From Actinomycetota bacterium (GTDB lineage Bacteria > Actinomycetota > Thermoleophilia > Solirubrobacterales > Solirubrobacteraceae), in contig VAWK01000040.1 in NCBI GenBank assembly GCA_005885515.1, positions 17,512-55,310 of the forward strand: a DNA stretch of 37,799 nt, in the 5' to 3' direction. Under the pieces are notes generated by a model, which was not told where the DNA came from, did not search any database, and saw only the letters and a program-made list of their open reading frames with translations. The position numbers and the translations under genes were made by a program. Position 1 is the first letter of the stretch. Every line of letters starts with the position of its first letter. Of the stretch, positions 8,391-15,959 are shown in pieces.

Positions 8391-9221
8391 TCAGCGCTCG
8401 CCGGATTCTGACGCCTTTAGACGGGCTAAGAGCCTTTTCAGAAGGAGCGCATTGTCCACGGCCAGCGGTTTTCTGCTTTTGATTGACAACCAATCGTTGT
8501 TGAAGTACGCGTACACCTCGCCTTCGCGCCGCCACTCGTGCAGACGCGCGGCCCACGTGCGCAGCTCGTTCTCGGAGTAGTTGCCGCCCCGCCCGCGCGT
8601 GCCGAAGTGGAAGCGTACGTATCGCCACGCCGCGGTGCGCTCGAAGGTCTGAAAATGGCGTTCGGGGTGATCGCCGATCACGAGCGCGGCGTCGTGCTCG
8701 CGCAGCAGGCTGTAGACCTCGGGCACGAACCAGCTGCGATGGCGAAACTCGAACGCGTGCCGGCCATCGGGGAGCGCGCCCAGCGCGGCGGCGAGGCGGT
8801 CCTCGTCGCGGTGGAAGGTCTCGGGCAGCTGCCACAGCACACAGCCGAGCCGCCCGGTTCGGGCCAGCGGAGCGATCCGCTCATAGAACCTGTCCACTCC
8901 GCGGCGCATGTCGGCCAGGCGTTTGACGTGCGTCAGATATCGGCTGCCCTTGACCGCGAACACGAAGCCCGCCGGGGTCTGCTCGATCCAGCGCTCGACC
9001 GCGCTGCGCTCGATCAGCCGATAGAAGGTCGTGTTGACCTCAACCGTGGGGAAGCGCTCGGCGTAGTGCTCAAGCCAGCGACGTGCGGGCAGCCCGGCGG
9101 GATACAGCTCGCCGCGCCAGGCGCGGTAGTTCCAGCCCGAGCAGCCGACGTAGGCCGGATGCAACCGCGCGGCTCGAGCCGAGCGGCGCGTGCGCTGCGA
9201 GCTCGTGATCGCCCGGCTCAT
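8391..9221 (-). CDS. DUF72 (YecE-like) family protein
   Basis: A TIM-barrel-like protein of 276 residues of unknown biochemical role. Family landmarks are YVGCSGWNYRAWRGELYP (residues about 25-42), FPTVEVNTTFYRLIER, FVFAVKGSRYLTHVKRL, LGCVLWQLPETFHRD, HAFEFRHRSWF and YAYFNNDW near the C-terminus. The ATG overlaps the DUF488 stop in an ATGA (9218-9221), so the pair is translationally coupled. These two families are often neighbours, which fits a shared but unknown function. The last 35 codons are clearly less GC-rich than the rest, and the downstream 368 nt look degenerate, so the 3' end may have been rebuilt by an old rearrangement. Confidence 0.9.
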   Translation of the reverse strand: MSRAITSSQRTRRSARAARLHPAYVGCSGWNYRAWRGELYPAGLPARRWLEHYAERFPTVEVNTTFYRLIERSAVERWIEQTPAGFVFAVKGSRYLTHVKRLADMRRGVDRFYERIAPLARTGRLGCVLWQLPETFHRDEDRLAAALGALPDGRHAFEFRHRSWFVPEVYSLLREHDAALVIGDHPERHFQTFERTAAWRYVRFHFGTRGRGGNYSENELRTWAARLHEWRREGEVYAYFNNDWLSIKSRKPLAVDNALLLKRLLARLKASESGER

Positions 9222-9781
9222 GCCTCGAGCTCCAGCTCGACCTGCGGCGCCGGATACGTGAGCGTGCCGTCGGCGCCGACGAGCGCAAACGGGGTGAGCT
9301 GGTGCGCGACGGGCTCGCCGGCGAGCCCGAGGTGCAGCACCTGGAAGCCGGCCACGAGCAGCGCATCAGCGAGCAGTCGCCGGTGACAGCGCCACCACTG
9401 CGCCTCGGCGCACATGACGCAGACGGTGTGGTCGCCGGCGCGTAACTGAAGGCGACCGAGCGCGCTGCGGAACTCCTCGCTTGCCATGTGGTCGGCGTAG
9501 CCGCGGAAGCCCTCGTGCTCCCAGCCTCGATGGCGCGATCCCCGCTGCGGACGGCGAAAGCCGCCGAGCGCGCGCTCGTGCGTGTACGCGATCCCGCGCT
9601 CCGGCAGGGCGCGGGCCAGCGCCATGGCGTCGAACTGCGGATGGCGGCGCGAGCGAGGAACGCTTCGCACGTCGGCGAGCTCGCGCACGCCGGGGGGCTC
9701 GAGCAGGCCGACGAGCTCGGCCAGCGAGCGGGTCGAGTGTCCGACCGTGTAAACAACAGCCGCATCGGTGGCTGTTTGCAT
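9218..9781 (-). CDS. DUF488 family protein
   Basis: A protein of 187 residues. Landmarks are YTVGHSTRSLAELVGLL (residues 11-27), LADVRSVPRSRRHPQF (about 36-51), and the cysteine/histidine motif CVMCAEAQWWRCHRR (about 126-140), typical of the family. That motif could bind metal or act in redox or nucleotide chemistry, but no activity is established here. The ATG at 9781 has TAGAAG six nt upstream, a weak version of the leaderless-promoter pattern seen elsewhere in the window. It is first in a two-gene operon with DUF72 through an ATGA overlap. Upstream lies a divergent FAD-enzyme remnant. Confidence 0.9.
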   Translation of the reverse strand: MQTATDAAVVYTVGHSTRSLAELVGLLEPPGVRELADVRSVPRSRRHPQFDAMALARALPERGIAYTHERALGGFRRPQRGSRHRGWEHEGFRGYADHMASEEFRSALGRLQLRAGDHTVCVMCAEAQWWRCHRRLLADALLVAGFQVLHLGLAGEPVAHQLTPFALVGADGTLTYPAPQVELELEA

Positions 9782-9803
9782 ATCTCACTTCTACCCGCCG
9801 GCG

Positions 9804-9911
9804 ATGTCTTCCACGTTGACGCGGTGGTGATCGGGGTGGGACCCGCCGGCGAGGCCGCCGGCACGCCTGTCCGCCGCGGGCCTGCGAATCGCACTGGTCG
9901 AGCGAGACTCA
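9804..9911 (+). pseudogene. 5' remnant of an FAD-dependent NAD(P)-disulfide oxidoreductase
   Basis: The plus strand carries the dinucleotide-binding start of a lipoamide dehydrogenase/mercuric reductase-like protein, split between frames. VDAVVIGVGPAGEAAG (9815-9862, with the GxGxxG fold) continues after a frameshift as ARLSAAGLRIALVERD (9861-9908). An ATG at 9804 is in the same frame as the second piece, suggesting a further indel near 9812. After about 35 codons the similarity stops at the convergent desaturase stop (9909). The rest of the gene, normally 450 or more codons, is missing. It is a dead fragment and marks a rearrangement joint. The motif is seen directly and the history is inferred. 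Confidence 0.7.
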
Positions 9912-11093
9912 CCCCATCGTGCGCTCCGGCTTGGGCCTCGGCCGCCCGCCGGGAAGCGCGAGCCGCAAGATCGTGCGGTGCACGGTCCCGAGCTGCTTGC
10001 GCAGCGGGCCGGTGTTGTAGGGCAGCCCGTAGCGGCGGCAGACGTCGCGAACGCGCGGGGCGATCTCGGCATAGCGGCTCGAGGGCATGTCGGGGTACAG
10101 GTGATGCTCGACCTGGAAGCTCAGGTTGCCCGTCATGACATGGAAGAGCGGGCGCCCGTCGATGTTGGCGGCGCCGAGCAGCTGGCGCACGTACCAGCCC
10201 CCGCGCGTCTCAGCCGCGACCTCGTCCTCGCTGAACGTGTAGGTCTGGTCGGGGAAGTGCCCGCAGAAGATGATCGAGTGAGCCCACACGTTGCGGATCA
10301 CGTTGGCGGTGAAGTTCGCTGCCAGCGTCGATTTGAACGCTCGTCCCGACAGCAGCGGGAACGCGACGTAGTCCTTGATGACCTGCCGGCGCGCCTTGAC
10401 TCCGATCGCCTTCAGCTCCTCGATCAGCTGCGCCCGGGACTTCTCGCCTGAGCGGATCGCGCCCGCGTTGAGGTCGTGCAGCGCGACCCCCCACTCGAAG
10501 AAGGCCATCAGCACGATGTTGTAGAGCGGCTGCAGCAGGTAGATGGGATACCAGCGCTGATGCGGGTCGATCCGCATGATCTCGTAACCGAGATCGCGGT
10601 CCTTGCCGCGGATGTTGGTGAAGGTGTGGTGCTCGTAGTTGTGCGAGTGCCGCCACGCCTGGGCAGGCGAGGCCGTGTCCCAGTCCCAGCTCTGGGAGTT
10701 GATGTCAGGATCGTTCATCCAGTCCCACTGCCCGTGCAGCACGTTGTGGCCGATCTCCATGTTCTCGAGGATCTTCGCCACCGACAGGGCCGCGGTGCCG
10801 GCCAGCCAAAACGGGCGCCGGCGGGACCCGAGCAAGAGGGCGCGCGCGGCGAGCACCAGCTGCCGGTGCAGGCGAATCATGCGGCGGATGTAGCGGGCGT
10901 CGGGCTCGCCGAGGGACGCGAACACATCGTCGTGGATGGCGTCGAACTCGCGCCCGAGCTGCTCGAGCTGCTCGGCGGTGAGGCGCGCCAGCGGGCTGCC
11001 GGGCTCGCGCGAGTCCAACGCGACGGGCTTCGAACGCGCCGGCTGGGGCGAGCGCTCGCGCCTCGTGCGGGGCTTGGTGGCGGTCGCTGACAT
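9909..11093 (-). CDS. Membrane fatty-acid (acyl-CoA) desaturase, DesA3-like
   Basis: Di-iron membrane enzyme of 394 residues that introduces a double bond in fatty acyl chains using O2 and electrons from the reductase encoded just upstream. All three histidine boxes are present: HNVLHGQ (residues 116-122), HSHNYEHH (149-156) and QVEHHLYPD (327-335). Hydrophobic segments lie around 78-106 and 184-207, and the first 30 residues are basic and polar. A strong ribosome binding site (AAAGGAG) precedes the ATG, and the gap to the reductase gene is only 21 nt, so they form an operon. The gene order reductase-desaturase parallels Rv3230c-Rv3229c (desA3) of Mycobacterium tuberculosis. The regiospecificity (delta-9 or other) is inferred only. 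Confidence 0.93.
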   Translation of the reverse strand: MSATATKPRTRRERSPQPARSKPVALDSREPGSPLARLTAEQLEQLGREFDAIHDDVFASLGEPDARYIRRMIRLHRQLVLAARALLLGSRRRPFWLAGTAALSVAKILENMEIGHNVLHGQWDWMNDPDINSQSWDWDTASPAQAWRHSHNYEHHTFTNIRGKDRDLGYEIMRIDPHQRWYPIYLLQPLYNIVLMAFFEWGVALHDLNAGAIRSGEKSRAQLIEELKAIGVKARRQVIKDYVAFPLLSGRAFKSTLAANFTANVIRNVWAHSIIFCGHFPDQTYTFSEDEVAAETRGGWYVRQLLGAANIDGRPLFHVMTGNLSFQVEHHLYPDMPSSRYAEIAPRVRDVCRRYGLPYNTGPLRKQLGTVHRTILRLALPGGRPRPKPERTMG

Positions 11094-11114
11094 GGGGACT
11101 TGCTCCTTTCTGGG

Positions 11115-12224
11115 TTACAGGTCGATCTCGACGGGGCCCTCGGGGGCGTTGATGCATATGCGAAGCACCTCGCCCGGCTGACCGTGCACGCGCCCGTTGC
11201 GCAAGTCGCGCACGCGGCCGGAGCGCAGCGTGCCAACGCAGCTGTGGCAGATGCCCATGCGGCAGCCGTGCGCGAGCGTCGCGCCCGCGCTCTCGCCCGC
11301 CACGAGGATCGGCTGCGTGCCGTCGCTCGAGGCCTCGATGTTGCTTGCGCAGAAACGAATCATGCCCCCGGCGCCATGCTCGCCGCTGCCCAGCTGCGCG
11401 TCGGGCTGGAAGTGCTCGCTGTGCAGCCGCTTGGGATCACCGTCGCGCCCCCAGTGTTCGCGCATCGCGGCTAGCAGCCCGGCAGGCCCGCACAGGAAGG
11501 TCTCACGCTCGCGCCAGTCGGGGCACAGCTGCTCGAGGGCGGCCGGCGTGATCCGCCCGTCGCGGCGTGTGATCTGCTCGTGCAGCCGGTAGCCGCGGTG
11601 CCGGCGATCGAGCGCGTGCAGCTCGGCGGCGAAGATCACGGCCTCGACGGTGCGCTCGCTGTGGAGGTGGACGACGTCCTGGAGCCGGTCCGACGCGCAA
11701 AGGCTGCGCAGCATGCTCATGATCGGCGTGATGCCGCTGCCGGCGCTGATGAACAGCAGGCGCCGCGGAGGAGGATCGGGCAGCACGAAGGAACCTTCGA
11801 CGCCGCCCAGCCGCACGAGCATTCCGCGCCGTGCGCTCGTGAACATGAACGGCGAGACCTTGCCCGACTCGACGAGCTTGGGCGTGATCGCGATGCATCC
11901 GTCTGCGCGCCGGGGATCGGAGGTCAGCGAGTAGGCGCGCCAATGGTGCACGCCATCGACTTCCACGCCGAGGCGAACGTACTGGCCGGGCCGGTGTCCC
12001 GGCCACTGCCATCCCGGTTTGATCAGCAACGTCACTGCGGGCGCCGTATGGCGCTCGACGCGCTCGATGCGGCCGCGGAGCTCGCGCGTAGACCACAACG
12101 GGTTGATCAGCTCGAGGTAGTCGTCGGGGCGCAGCGGCGAGGTGAAAGACCGCAAGAGCCCCAGCGCCCTGCGTCTGCCCGAGGGCACGGTGGGGACTGC
12201 GCCGCGTTCAGCCACGGACGCCAC
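11115..12224 (-). CDS. Ferredoxin reductase-type oxidoreductase (FAD, NAD(P), 2Fe-2S)
   Basis: Electron-transfer partner for the desaturase: NAD(P)H to FAD to a plant-type 2Fe-2S cluster to the di-iron site. It has 369 residues. The FAD-binding barrel carries WRAYSLTSDPRR (RxYS motif) and the nucleotide-binding domain begins LLFISAGSGITPIMSML. The C-terminal ferredoxin domain has cysteines at 321, 326, 329 and 357 (CRMGICHSC then CINAP), the normal C-x4-C-x2-C-x27-C spacing. The start is GTG at 12224, about 40 nt downstream of the operator-like repeats shared with the MerR gene. It is first in the operon and resembles Rv3230c. An intact cluster and all cofactor motifs suggest a working protein. 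Confidence 0.93.
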   Translation of the reverse strand: MASVAERGAVPTVPSGRRRALGLLRSFTSPLRPDDYLELINPLWSTRELRGRIERVERHTAPAVTLLIKPGWQWPGHRPGQYVRLGVEVDGVHHWRAYSLTSDPRRADGCIAITPKLVESGKVSPFMFTSARRGMLVRLGGVEGSFVLPDPPPRRLLFISAGSGITPIMSMLRSLCASDRLQDVVHLHSERTVEAVIFAAELHALDRRHRGYRLHEQITRRDGRITPAALEQLCPDWRERETFLCGPAGLLAAMREHWGRDGDPKRLHSEHFQPDAQLGSGEHGAGGMIRFCASNIEASSDGTQPILVAGESAGATLAHGCRMGICHSCVGTLRSGRVRDLRNGRVHGQPGEVLRICINAPEGPVEIDL

Positions 12225-12262
12225 CCGGCTCGGCGGCGCGGAACCGCTGAGAGATGCTCGTG

Positions 12263-12311
12263 ATCATGACTTGAGTTCATGATACCTCAAATAAGGTAAC
12301 ATGATTCATGG
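12263..12311. promoter_or_regulatory. Overlapping inverted repeats, candidate MerR operator/divergent promoter
   Basis: An unusually AT-rich block holds several symmetrical elements: ATCATGA-N7-TCATGAT (12263-12283), TTGAG-N10-CTCAA (12271-12290) and TACCT-N6-AGGTA (12283-12298). The string TTCATGATACC recurs nearly as TTCATGGTATCC (12305-12316). It lies between the divergent desaturase operon and MerR gene, as expected for a MerR-family site controlling both. Confidence 0.55.
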
Positions 12312-12327
12312 TATCCTGAAATTTGGG

Positions 12328-13239
12328 ATGGCAAGTGACCGATCGCACACTGCGACCAGGCCGCTAGCCCGCCGGGGCGCGGCCGGCCGGGGCGGCGGCG
12401 CCACGCGCGGCGGCGTCACCACGGCCAGCCGGGGCGGGGTCGCTGCGGCTGGCCCGGGCGGGGTCGCTGCGGCAGCCGAGGCGGGCGCGCCTGCAGGCAA
12501 CGCTGGTGTGCCGCGCAACGAGCTCACGATCGAGCAGCTCGCCGCCGAGGTCGGAATGTCGGTACGCAACATCCGCAACCACCACACCCGCGGCCTGCTG
12601 CCAGCGCCCGAGGTGCGCGCGCGGGTCGGCTACTACAACGCCGATCACGTCGCGAGGCTTCGCCTGATCCAGGACCTGCAGGCAGACGGCTTCAATCTCG
12701 CGGCGATCGAGCGGCTGCTCAGCGGCTCCGAGGGGCTGGCCGAGCGCCTGCTCGGACTACGTCATGCCGTCACCGCGCCGTTCGAGCCCGAGACTCCGGA
12801 GGTGATCACCGCCGAGGAACTGGAAGCGCGCTTCGGGGCGGTATCGGCGAAGGACGCCGACCGCGTGCGCAAGCTCAAGCTGCTCGTTCCGCTCGGCAAC
12901 GGGCGCTTCGAAGCACCGAGCCCGGCACTGCTGAGCGCGGCCGAGCAGGTGATGGCGCTTGGCATCTCGCTGCACGCTGCGCTGGCGCTGGTCGAGCGCG
13001 TGAGCCGCGACTGCGACTCGATCTCGCGCGGGTTCACGAGGCTCTTCCTCAAGGAGCTGTGGGAGCCCTTCGAGCAAGCCGGTCAACCGCAGGAGCGCTG
13101 GGATGAGCTGATCGCCGCCGTGGGCGAGCTGCGCCCCCTCGCCTCCGAGGCGCTGCTCGCGCTGTTCAAGCAGTCGATGACCGTGCAGCTCGAGGGAGCG
13201 TTCGGCAAGGTGATCGAGCAGCAGGCCAAGCGCAAGTAG
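12328..13239 (+). CDS. MerR-family transcriptional regulator
   Basis: DNA-binding regulator, probably of the divergent desaturase/reductase operon and of itself. The winged-helix MerR domain is LTIEQLAAEVGMSVRNIRNH (start of the domain), then GLLPAPEV, GYYNADHVARLRLIQDLQ and GFNLAAIERLL. The C-terminal 150 residues are helical and have no cysteine pattern for metal sensing, so a lipid or acyl ligand is more likely than metal. The N-terminal 50 residues are a Gly/Ala/Arg-rich tract with an eight-residue repeat. I chose ATG 12328, which has TATCCT 10 nt upstream. ATG 12301 is also in frame, with AAGG 4 nt upstream, but lies inside the operator-like repeats. Confidence 0.88.
   Translation: MASDRSHTATRPLARRGAAGRGGGATRGGVTTASRGGVAAAGPGGVAAAAEAGAPAGNAGVPRNELTIEQLAAEVGMSVRNIRNHHTRGLLPAPEVRARVGYYNADHVARLRLIQDLQADGFNLAAIERLLSGSEGLAERLLGLRHAVTAPFEPETPEVITAEELEARFGAVSAKDADRVRKLKLLVPLGNGRFEAPSPALLSAAEQVMALGISLHAALALVERVSRDCDSISRGFTRLFLKELWEPFEQAGQPQERWDELIAAVGELRPLASEALLALFKQSMTVQLEGAFGKVIEQQAKRK
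12406..12477 (+). repeat. Three 24-bp tandem repeats inside the MerR gene
   Basis: Three successive 24-bp units encode RGGVTTAS, RGGVAAAG and PGGVAAAA. The last two share an identical 18-nt core at 12432-12449 and 12456-12473. They extend a disordered N-terminal tail ahead of the DNA-binding domain and could vary in copy number by slippage. Confidence 0.8.
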
Positions 13240-13241
13240 CA

Positions 13242-13310
13242 AGCCGGGCTGCTCACCGGCGGGCAACATCACATTCGGGCTCGAAGCGCACGCCGGTGAG
13301 CGCAACGGCT
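13242..13310. terminator. Bidirectional hairpin between convergent merR-like and SDR genes
   Basis: Perfect 11-bp arms GCTCACCGGCG (13251-13261) and CGCCGGTGAGC (13291-13301) enclose a 29-nt loop that holds a small TTCG-GGCT-CGAA hairpin. AGCC/GGCT at the outer ends (13242-13245, 13307-13310) can extend the stem. No T-tract follows, as is common in high-GC actinobacteria. Confidence 0.4.
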
Positions 13311-13317
13311 GGCCGGG

Positions 13318-14250
13318 CTAGCCGGCGGCCGTGGCGAGCTCGAAGGGCATGCCGGTGAGCTCCTCCGAGACCGTCCACAGGCGCGCGGCGACCGCCTCAT
13401 CGCGCGCGGCGCTGCTCGGCGAGGCGACATGCGGATGGCCACGGAATTCGCCGATGCCGTCTGGTCCGACATACGCCCCTCCCTCCATGTCCGGGTGGGT
13501 GGCCGCATACAGAATCGGCAGGGCCCCCATCCGGGCGCTCTGCGCCATCAGCACGTTGCCGAGGCGCCCGATCAGACGATCGAGCGTCGGCGGCGCCGCC
13601 GTCTGGAGATTCGTCGCGGCGTAGCCCGGATGCGCGGCGACGCTCTTGGTCTGCCGGCCGGCGGCGCGCAGGCGGCGGTCGAGCTCTAGGGCGAAGGAGA
13701 GATCGGCGAGCTTCGATTGTGCGTACGCCGTCCAGCGGAAGTAGCTGCGCTCAGACTGCAGGTCGTCGAAGTTGATCCGGCCCATCTTGTGGGCGTTGGA
13801 CGAGACAGTGACGACGCGCGCGTCGCCGCGTCCCTCCATCGCGTCGAGCAGGCGGGCCGTGAGCGCGAAGTGGCCAAGGTGGTTCGTGCCGAGTTGCAGC
13901 TCGAAGCCGTCCTTCGTCTCGCGCCGCGGCGGCGCCATCACGCCGGCGTTGTTGATCAGCAGATCGAGGCCGTCGTGGCTAGAGCGAAAGGCCCCCGCGA
14001 AGGACTCGACTGACGCGAGGTCGGCCAGGTCGAGGGCGGCGAGCTCGAGCTCCGCGTTAGCCGACTCGGCTTCGATCGCGCTCTGCGCGCGCGCCCCCTT
14101 GGCGGTGTCGCGACAGGCGAGGACGACCGTCGCACCGTGGCGGGCTAGCTCGCGCGCGGTTTCCAGCCCGAGGCCGCTGTTGGCTCCGGTCACGATCGCC
14201 TTGCGTCCCCGCTGGTCGGGAATCTCCTCCGCCGTCCAGCGCGGGCTCAC
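13318..14250 (-). CDS. Short-chain dehydrogenase/reductase (retinol dehydrogenase-like)
   Basis: NAD(P)-dependent oxidoreductase of 310 residues. It has the TGANSGLG cofactor loop (residues about 19-26), NNAGVMA, a catalytic Ser in VVTVSSNAHKMG, and the YAQSK motif giving catalytic Tyr and Lys. HPGYAATNLQ follows, typical of the RDH11/WW-oxidoreductase-like branch. Substrate is unknown; relatives act on retinoids, steroids or lipid aldehydes. The open frame runs much further upstream into the MDR gene, but the protein family begins at VSPRWTAEEIP, so I place the start at GTG 14250, which overlaps the MDR stop (GTGA, 14247-14250). It is therefore coupled to the MDR gene. Confidence 0.9.
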   Translation of the reverse strand: MSPRWTAEEIPDQRGRKAIVTGANSGLGLETARELARHGATVVLACRDTAKGARAQSAIEAESANAELELAALDLADLASVESFAGAFRSSHDGLDLLINNAGVMAPPRRETKDGFELQLGTNHLGHFALTARLLDAMEGRGDARVVTVSSNAHKMGRINFDDLQSERSYFRWTAYAQSKLADLSFALELDRRLRAAGRQTKSVAAHPGYAATNLQTAAPPTLDRLIGRLGNVLMAQSARMGALPILYAATHPDMEGGAYVGPDGIGEFRGHPHVASPSSAARDEAVAARLWTVSEELTGMPFELATAAG

Positions 14251-15209
14251 GGTGCGTCCCGGCCCTGCGACCGTCCGGACGGGAGCAGCACGACCTTGCG
14301 GTGCGCCCCCGCCTGCACGCGAGCCCACGCCTCGGCGACGCGCTCCAGCGGCAGCGCCTCCACATCGACTCCAAGTTCGTCGCGAGCGGCCGCGTCGAGC
14401 AGCTGCGCGTACGCCTCTCGCCTGACATCGGGCGGTGCGCCGAAATTGGAGTGCCCCATGATCACGAGCATCTTCCCCCTGATTGGGGCAGACGGCAGCG
14501 TCGCCTGCGCGCCCGCCGAGGTGCCCAGGTGCACGAGGCGCGCTTTGAAGCTCGCGGCCTGAACCGCCGCGGCGAACGGCTCGCCGAACAGCGGATCGAC
14601 GACGACGTCGATGCGGCCTTCGGCCGCCTCCGATAGCGCGCTCGCTAGGCCGTCGGACGCGCCGAGTCGAACGCACGCGTCGGCCCCGAGCGCGCGCGCA
14701 CGCTCCAGTGCGCCTGGCGACCGCGCCGCGGCCACGACGCGACCGGCGCCGAGCTGCCTTGCCGCCTGCACGGCTATCTGGCCCACCACGCCGCTCGCGC
14801 CGAGCACGAGCACGTGCTCCCCGCGCTGGAGCCGCGCGCGCCAGCTCAGCGCAAGCCATGCGGCAATGCCCGAGATCCCGAGTGCGACCGCGAGCCGGTC
14901 ATCGACGCCGTCGGGCACGGGATAGACCGAGCCCGGATCGATCAGGGTGCGCTCGGCCATCGAGCCGAACGGCGCCTGCGGCGCGTCGAAATACACGCGC
15001 CTTCCCTGCAGCAGGCCGACCCCCTCGCGTCCGGTGACGCAGGGCAACTCCGGCCTGCCGCCATAGAAGCGTCCCGCGCTGATTGCGATGTCGACCGGGT
15101 TCACCCCGGCGGCGCGCACCTCGGCCACCGCTTGGCCGGGTCCGGCCACCGGCTCCCCAAAGTCGTCCGCGCGAGGGGCCCCGTACTCGTGCAGGACAGC
15201 AGCCCTCAT
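14247..15209 (-). CDS. Medium-chain (quinone oxidoreductase-like) dehydrogenase
   Basis: MDR superfamily protein of 320 residues that probably reduces a quinone, enone or similar compound with NADPH. The GroES-like N-terminal domain contains EVRAAGVNPVDIAISAGRFYG. The Rossmann fold follows with VLVLGASGVVGQIAVQAARQLGAG (split here as VLVLGASGVVGQIAVQ and AARQLGAG) near residues 133-157. Zinc-ligand cysteines are absent, as in the zinc-free quinone oxidoreductase branch. TACAGT lies 8 nt before the ATG at 15209, consistent with a near-leaderless transcript. It is first in a two-gene operon with the SDR. The two enzymes may act in sequence on one substrate, but nothing here identifies it. Confidence 0.9.
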   Translation of the reverse strand: MRAAVLHEYGAPRADDFGEPVAGPGQAVAEVRAAGVNPVDIAISAGRFYGGRPELPCVTGREGVGLLQGRRVYFDAPQAPFGSMAERTLIDPGSVYPVPDGVDDRLAVALGISGIAAWLALSWRARLQRGEHVLVLGASGVVGQIAVQAARQLGAGRVVAAARSPGALERARALGADACVRLGASDGLASALSEAAEGRIDVVVDPLFGEPFAAAVQAASFKARLVHLGTSAGAQATLPSAPIRGKMLVIMGHSNFGAPPDVRREAYAQLLDAAARDELGVDVEALPLERVAEAWARVQAGAHRKVVLLPSGRSQGRDAP

Positions 15210-15217
15210 CGTGGGCC

Positions 15218-15223
15218 ACTGTA
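15218..15223 (-). promoter_or_regulatory. Putative -10 hexamer (TACAGT) for the MDR gene
   Basis: TACAGT on the minus strand lies 8 nt before the ATG in the 45-nt gap below the anti-sigma gene. It belongs to the TAnnnT-close-to-start pattern seen across the window. Confidence 0.35.
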
Positions 15224-15254
15224 GCCACAGCGCTGCGCGCCCGCGCGCCGGGCT

Positions 15255-15959
15255 TCAGGCGATCCGCGCGACGATCACGGGCGCGTGCGTCGGGCGAGGG
15301 CTGCCGCCGAGTCGCTCCGGCGTCACCAGCACCTCGCTCACGCCGGCGAGGTTCCCGGGCACATCGACCGCCGCCGCTCCGGCGGCAGTGACCCCGAACA
15401 GCGCGCTGGTGGCCGTGGGCGGGCGAGCCCCGCGTTTCAGCCACACCTCGTAGATCTTCCCCGCGGGCGCTGCGGGCATGCGCCGCATGAGCAGCTCGGC
15501 GTGTCCCGCTTGCAGGCGCACGGTTGCGCTCGCCGACGGGTAGCTCACCTGCGCGGTCACGAGCCTAGCGTGTCCCGGACCGCTCGTCCCCACCGCAACA
15601 CCGGCCGCGATCGCGGCGGCGGCCGCGAGCGCCATGGCTGCGACCAGCGGGCGCGTGGACGGCCGGCGCAGCCTCCAGGGAAGGCGCATGGCACCTGCGG
15701 TGGGCCCGGCGCGTGGCGCCGCGCGAACGCTGGCCAGCACGCGGCGGCGGAGCGCACGGGGCGCGGCGAGCTGGGGCGCGGCCATCGGCAGCACGTCAAC
15801 GACCGACTGCAGGGCAACCAGCTCATCGCGGCACACCGCACAGCCGGCGAGGTGCCGCCGGAATCGCTCGAGCTCGCCGGCGTCGAGTGCGCCGAGGACG
15901 TATGCACCAAGGTCGCGCCCGCAATCGCCATGCTCGCCGTTCGGCGCTCGTGCGCTCAC
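15255..15959 (-). CDS. Anti-sigma factor, RskA-like
   Basis: Membrane-bound inhibitor of the ECF sigma factor encoded immediately upstream. It has 234 residues. A cytoplasmic zinc-binding anti-sigma domain comes first (residues 9-45), with RRHLAGCAVCRDEL providing the His/Cys/Cys set. One membrane segment follows at about 112-130 (PLVAAMALAAAAAIAAGVAV). The outer RskA C-terminal domain (KIYEVWLKRG, ALFGVTAAGAAAVDVPG, VLVTPERLGGSPRPTHAPV) completes it. The start is GTG at 15959, overlapping the sigma-factor stop in GTGA, so synthesis is coupled and stoichiometric. By analogy with RskA/SigK-type systems, release of sigma probably needs regulated proteolysis. The signal is unknown. Confidence 0.92.
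   Translation of the reverse strand: MSARAPNGEHGDCGRDLGAYVLGALDAGELERFRRHLAGCAVCRDELVALQSVVDVLPMAAPQLAAPRALRRRVLASVRAAPRAGPTAGAMRLPWRLRRPSTRPLVAAMALAAAAAIAAGVAVGTSGPGHARLVTAQVSYPSASATVRLQAGHAELLMRRMPAAPAGKIYEVWLKRGARPPTATSALFGVTAAGAAAVDVPGNLAGVSEVLVTPERLGGSPRPTHAPVIVARIA

Noticed and set aside
9218-9221. DUF488-DUF72 pair as a defence system
   Set aside because: The families are common housekeeping-like neighbours, and there is no nuclease, sensor or mobile context here.
13318-14859. SDR as a 513-residue protein
   Set aside because: The upstream 200 residues overlap the MDR gene out of frame and have no domain. The SDR family start fits GTG 14250.
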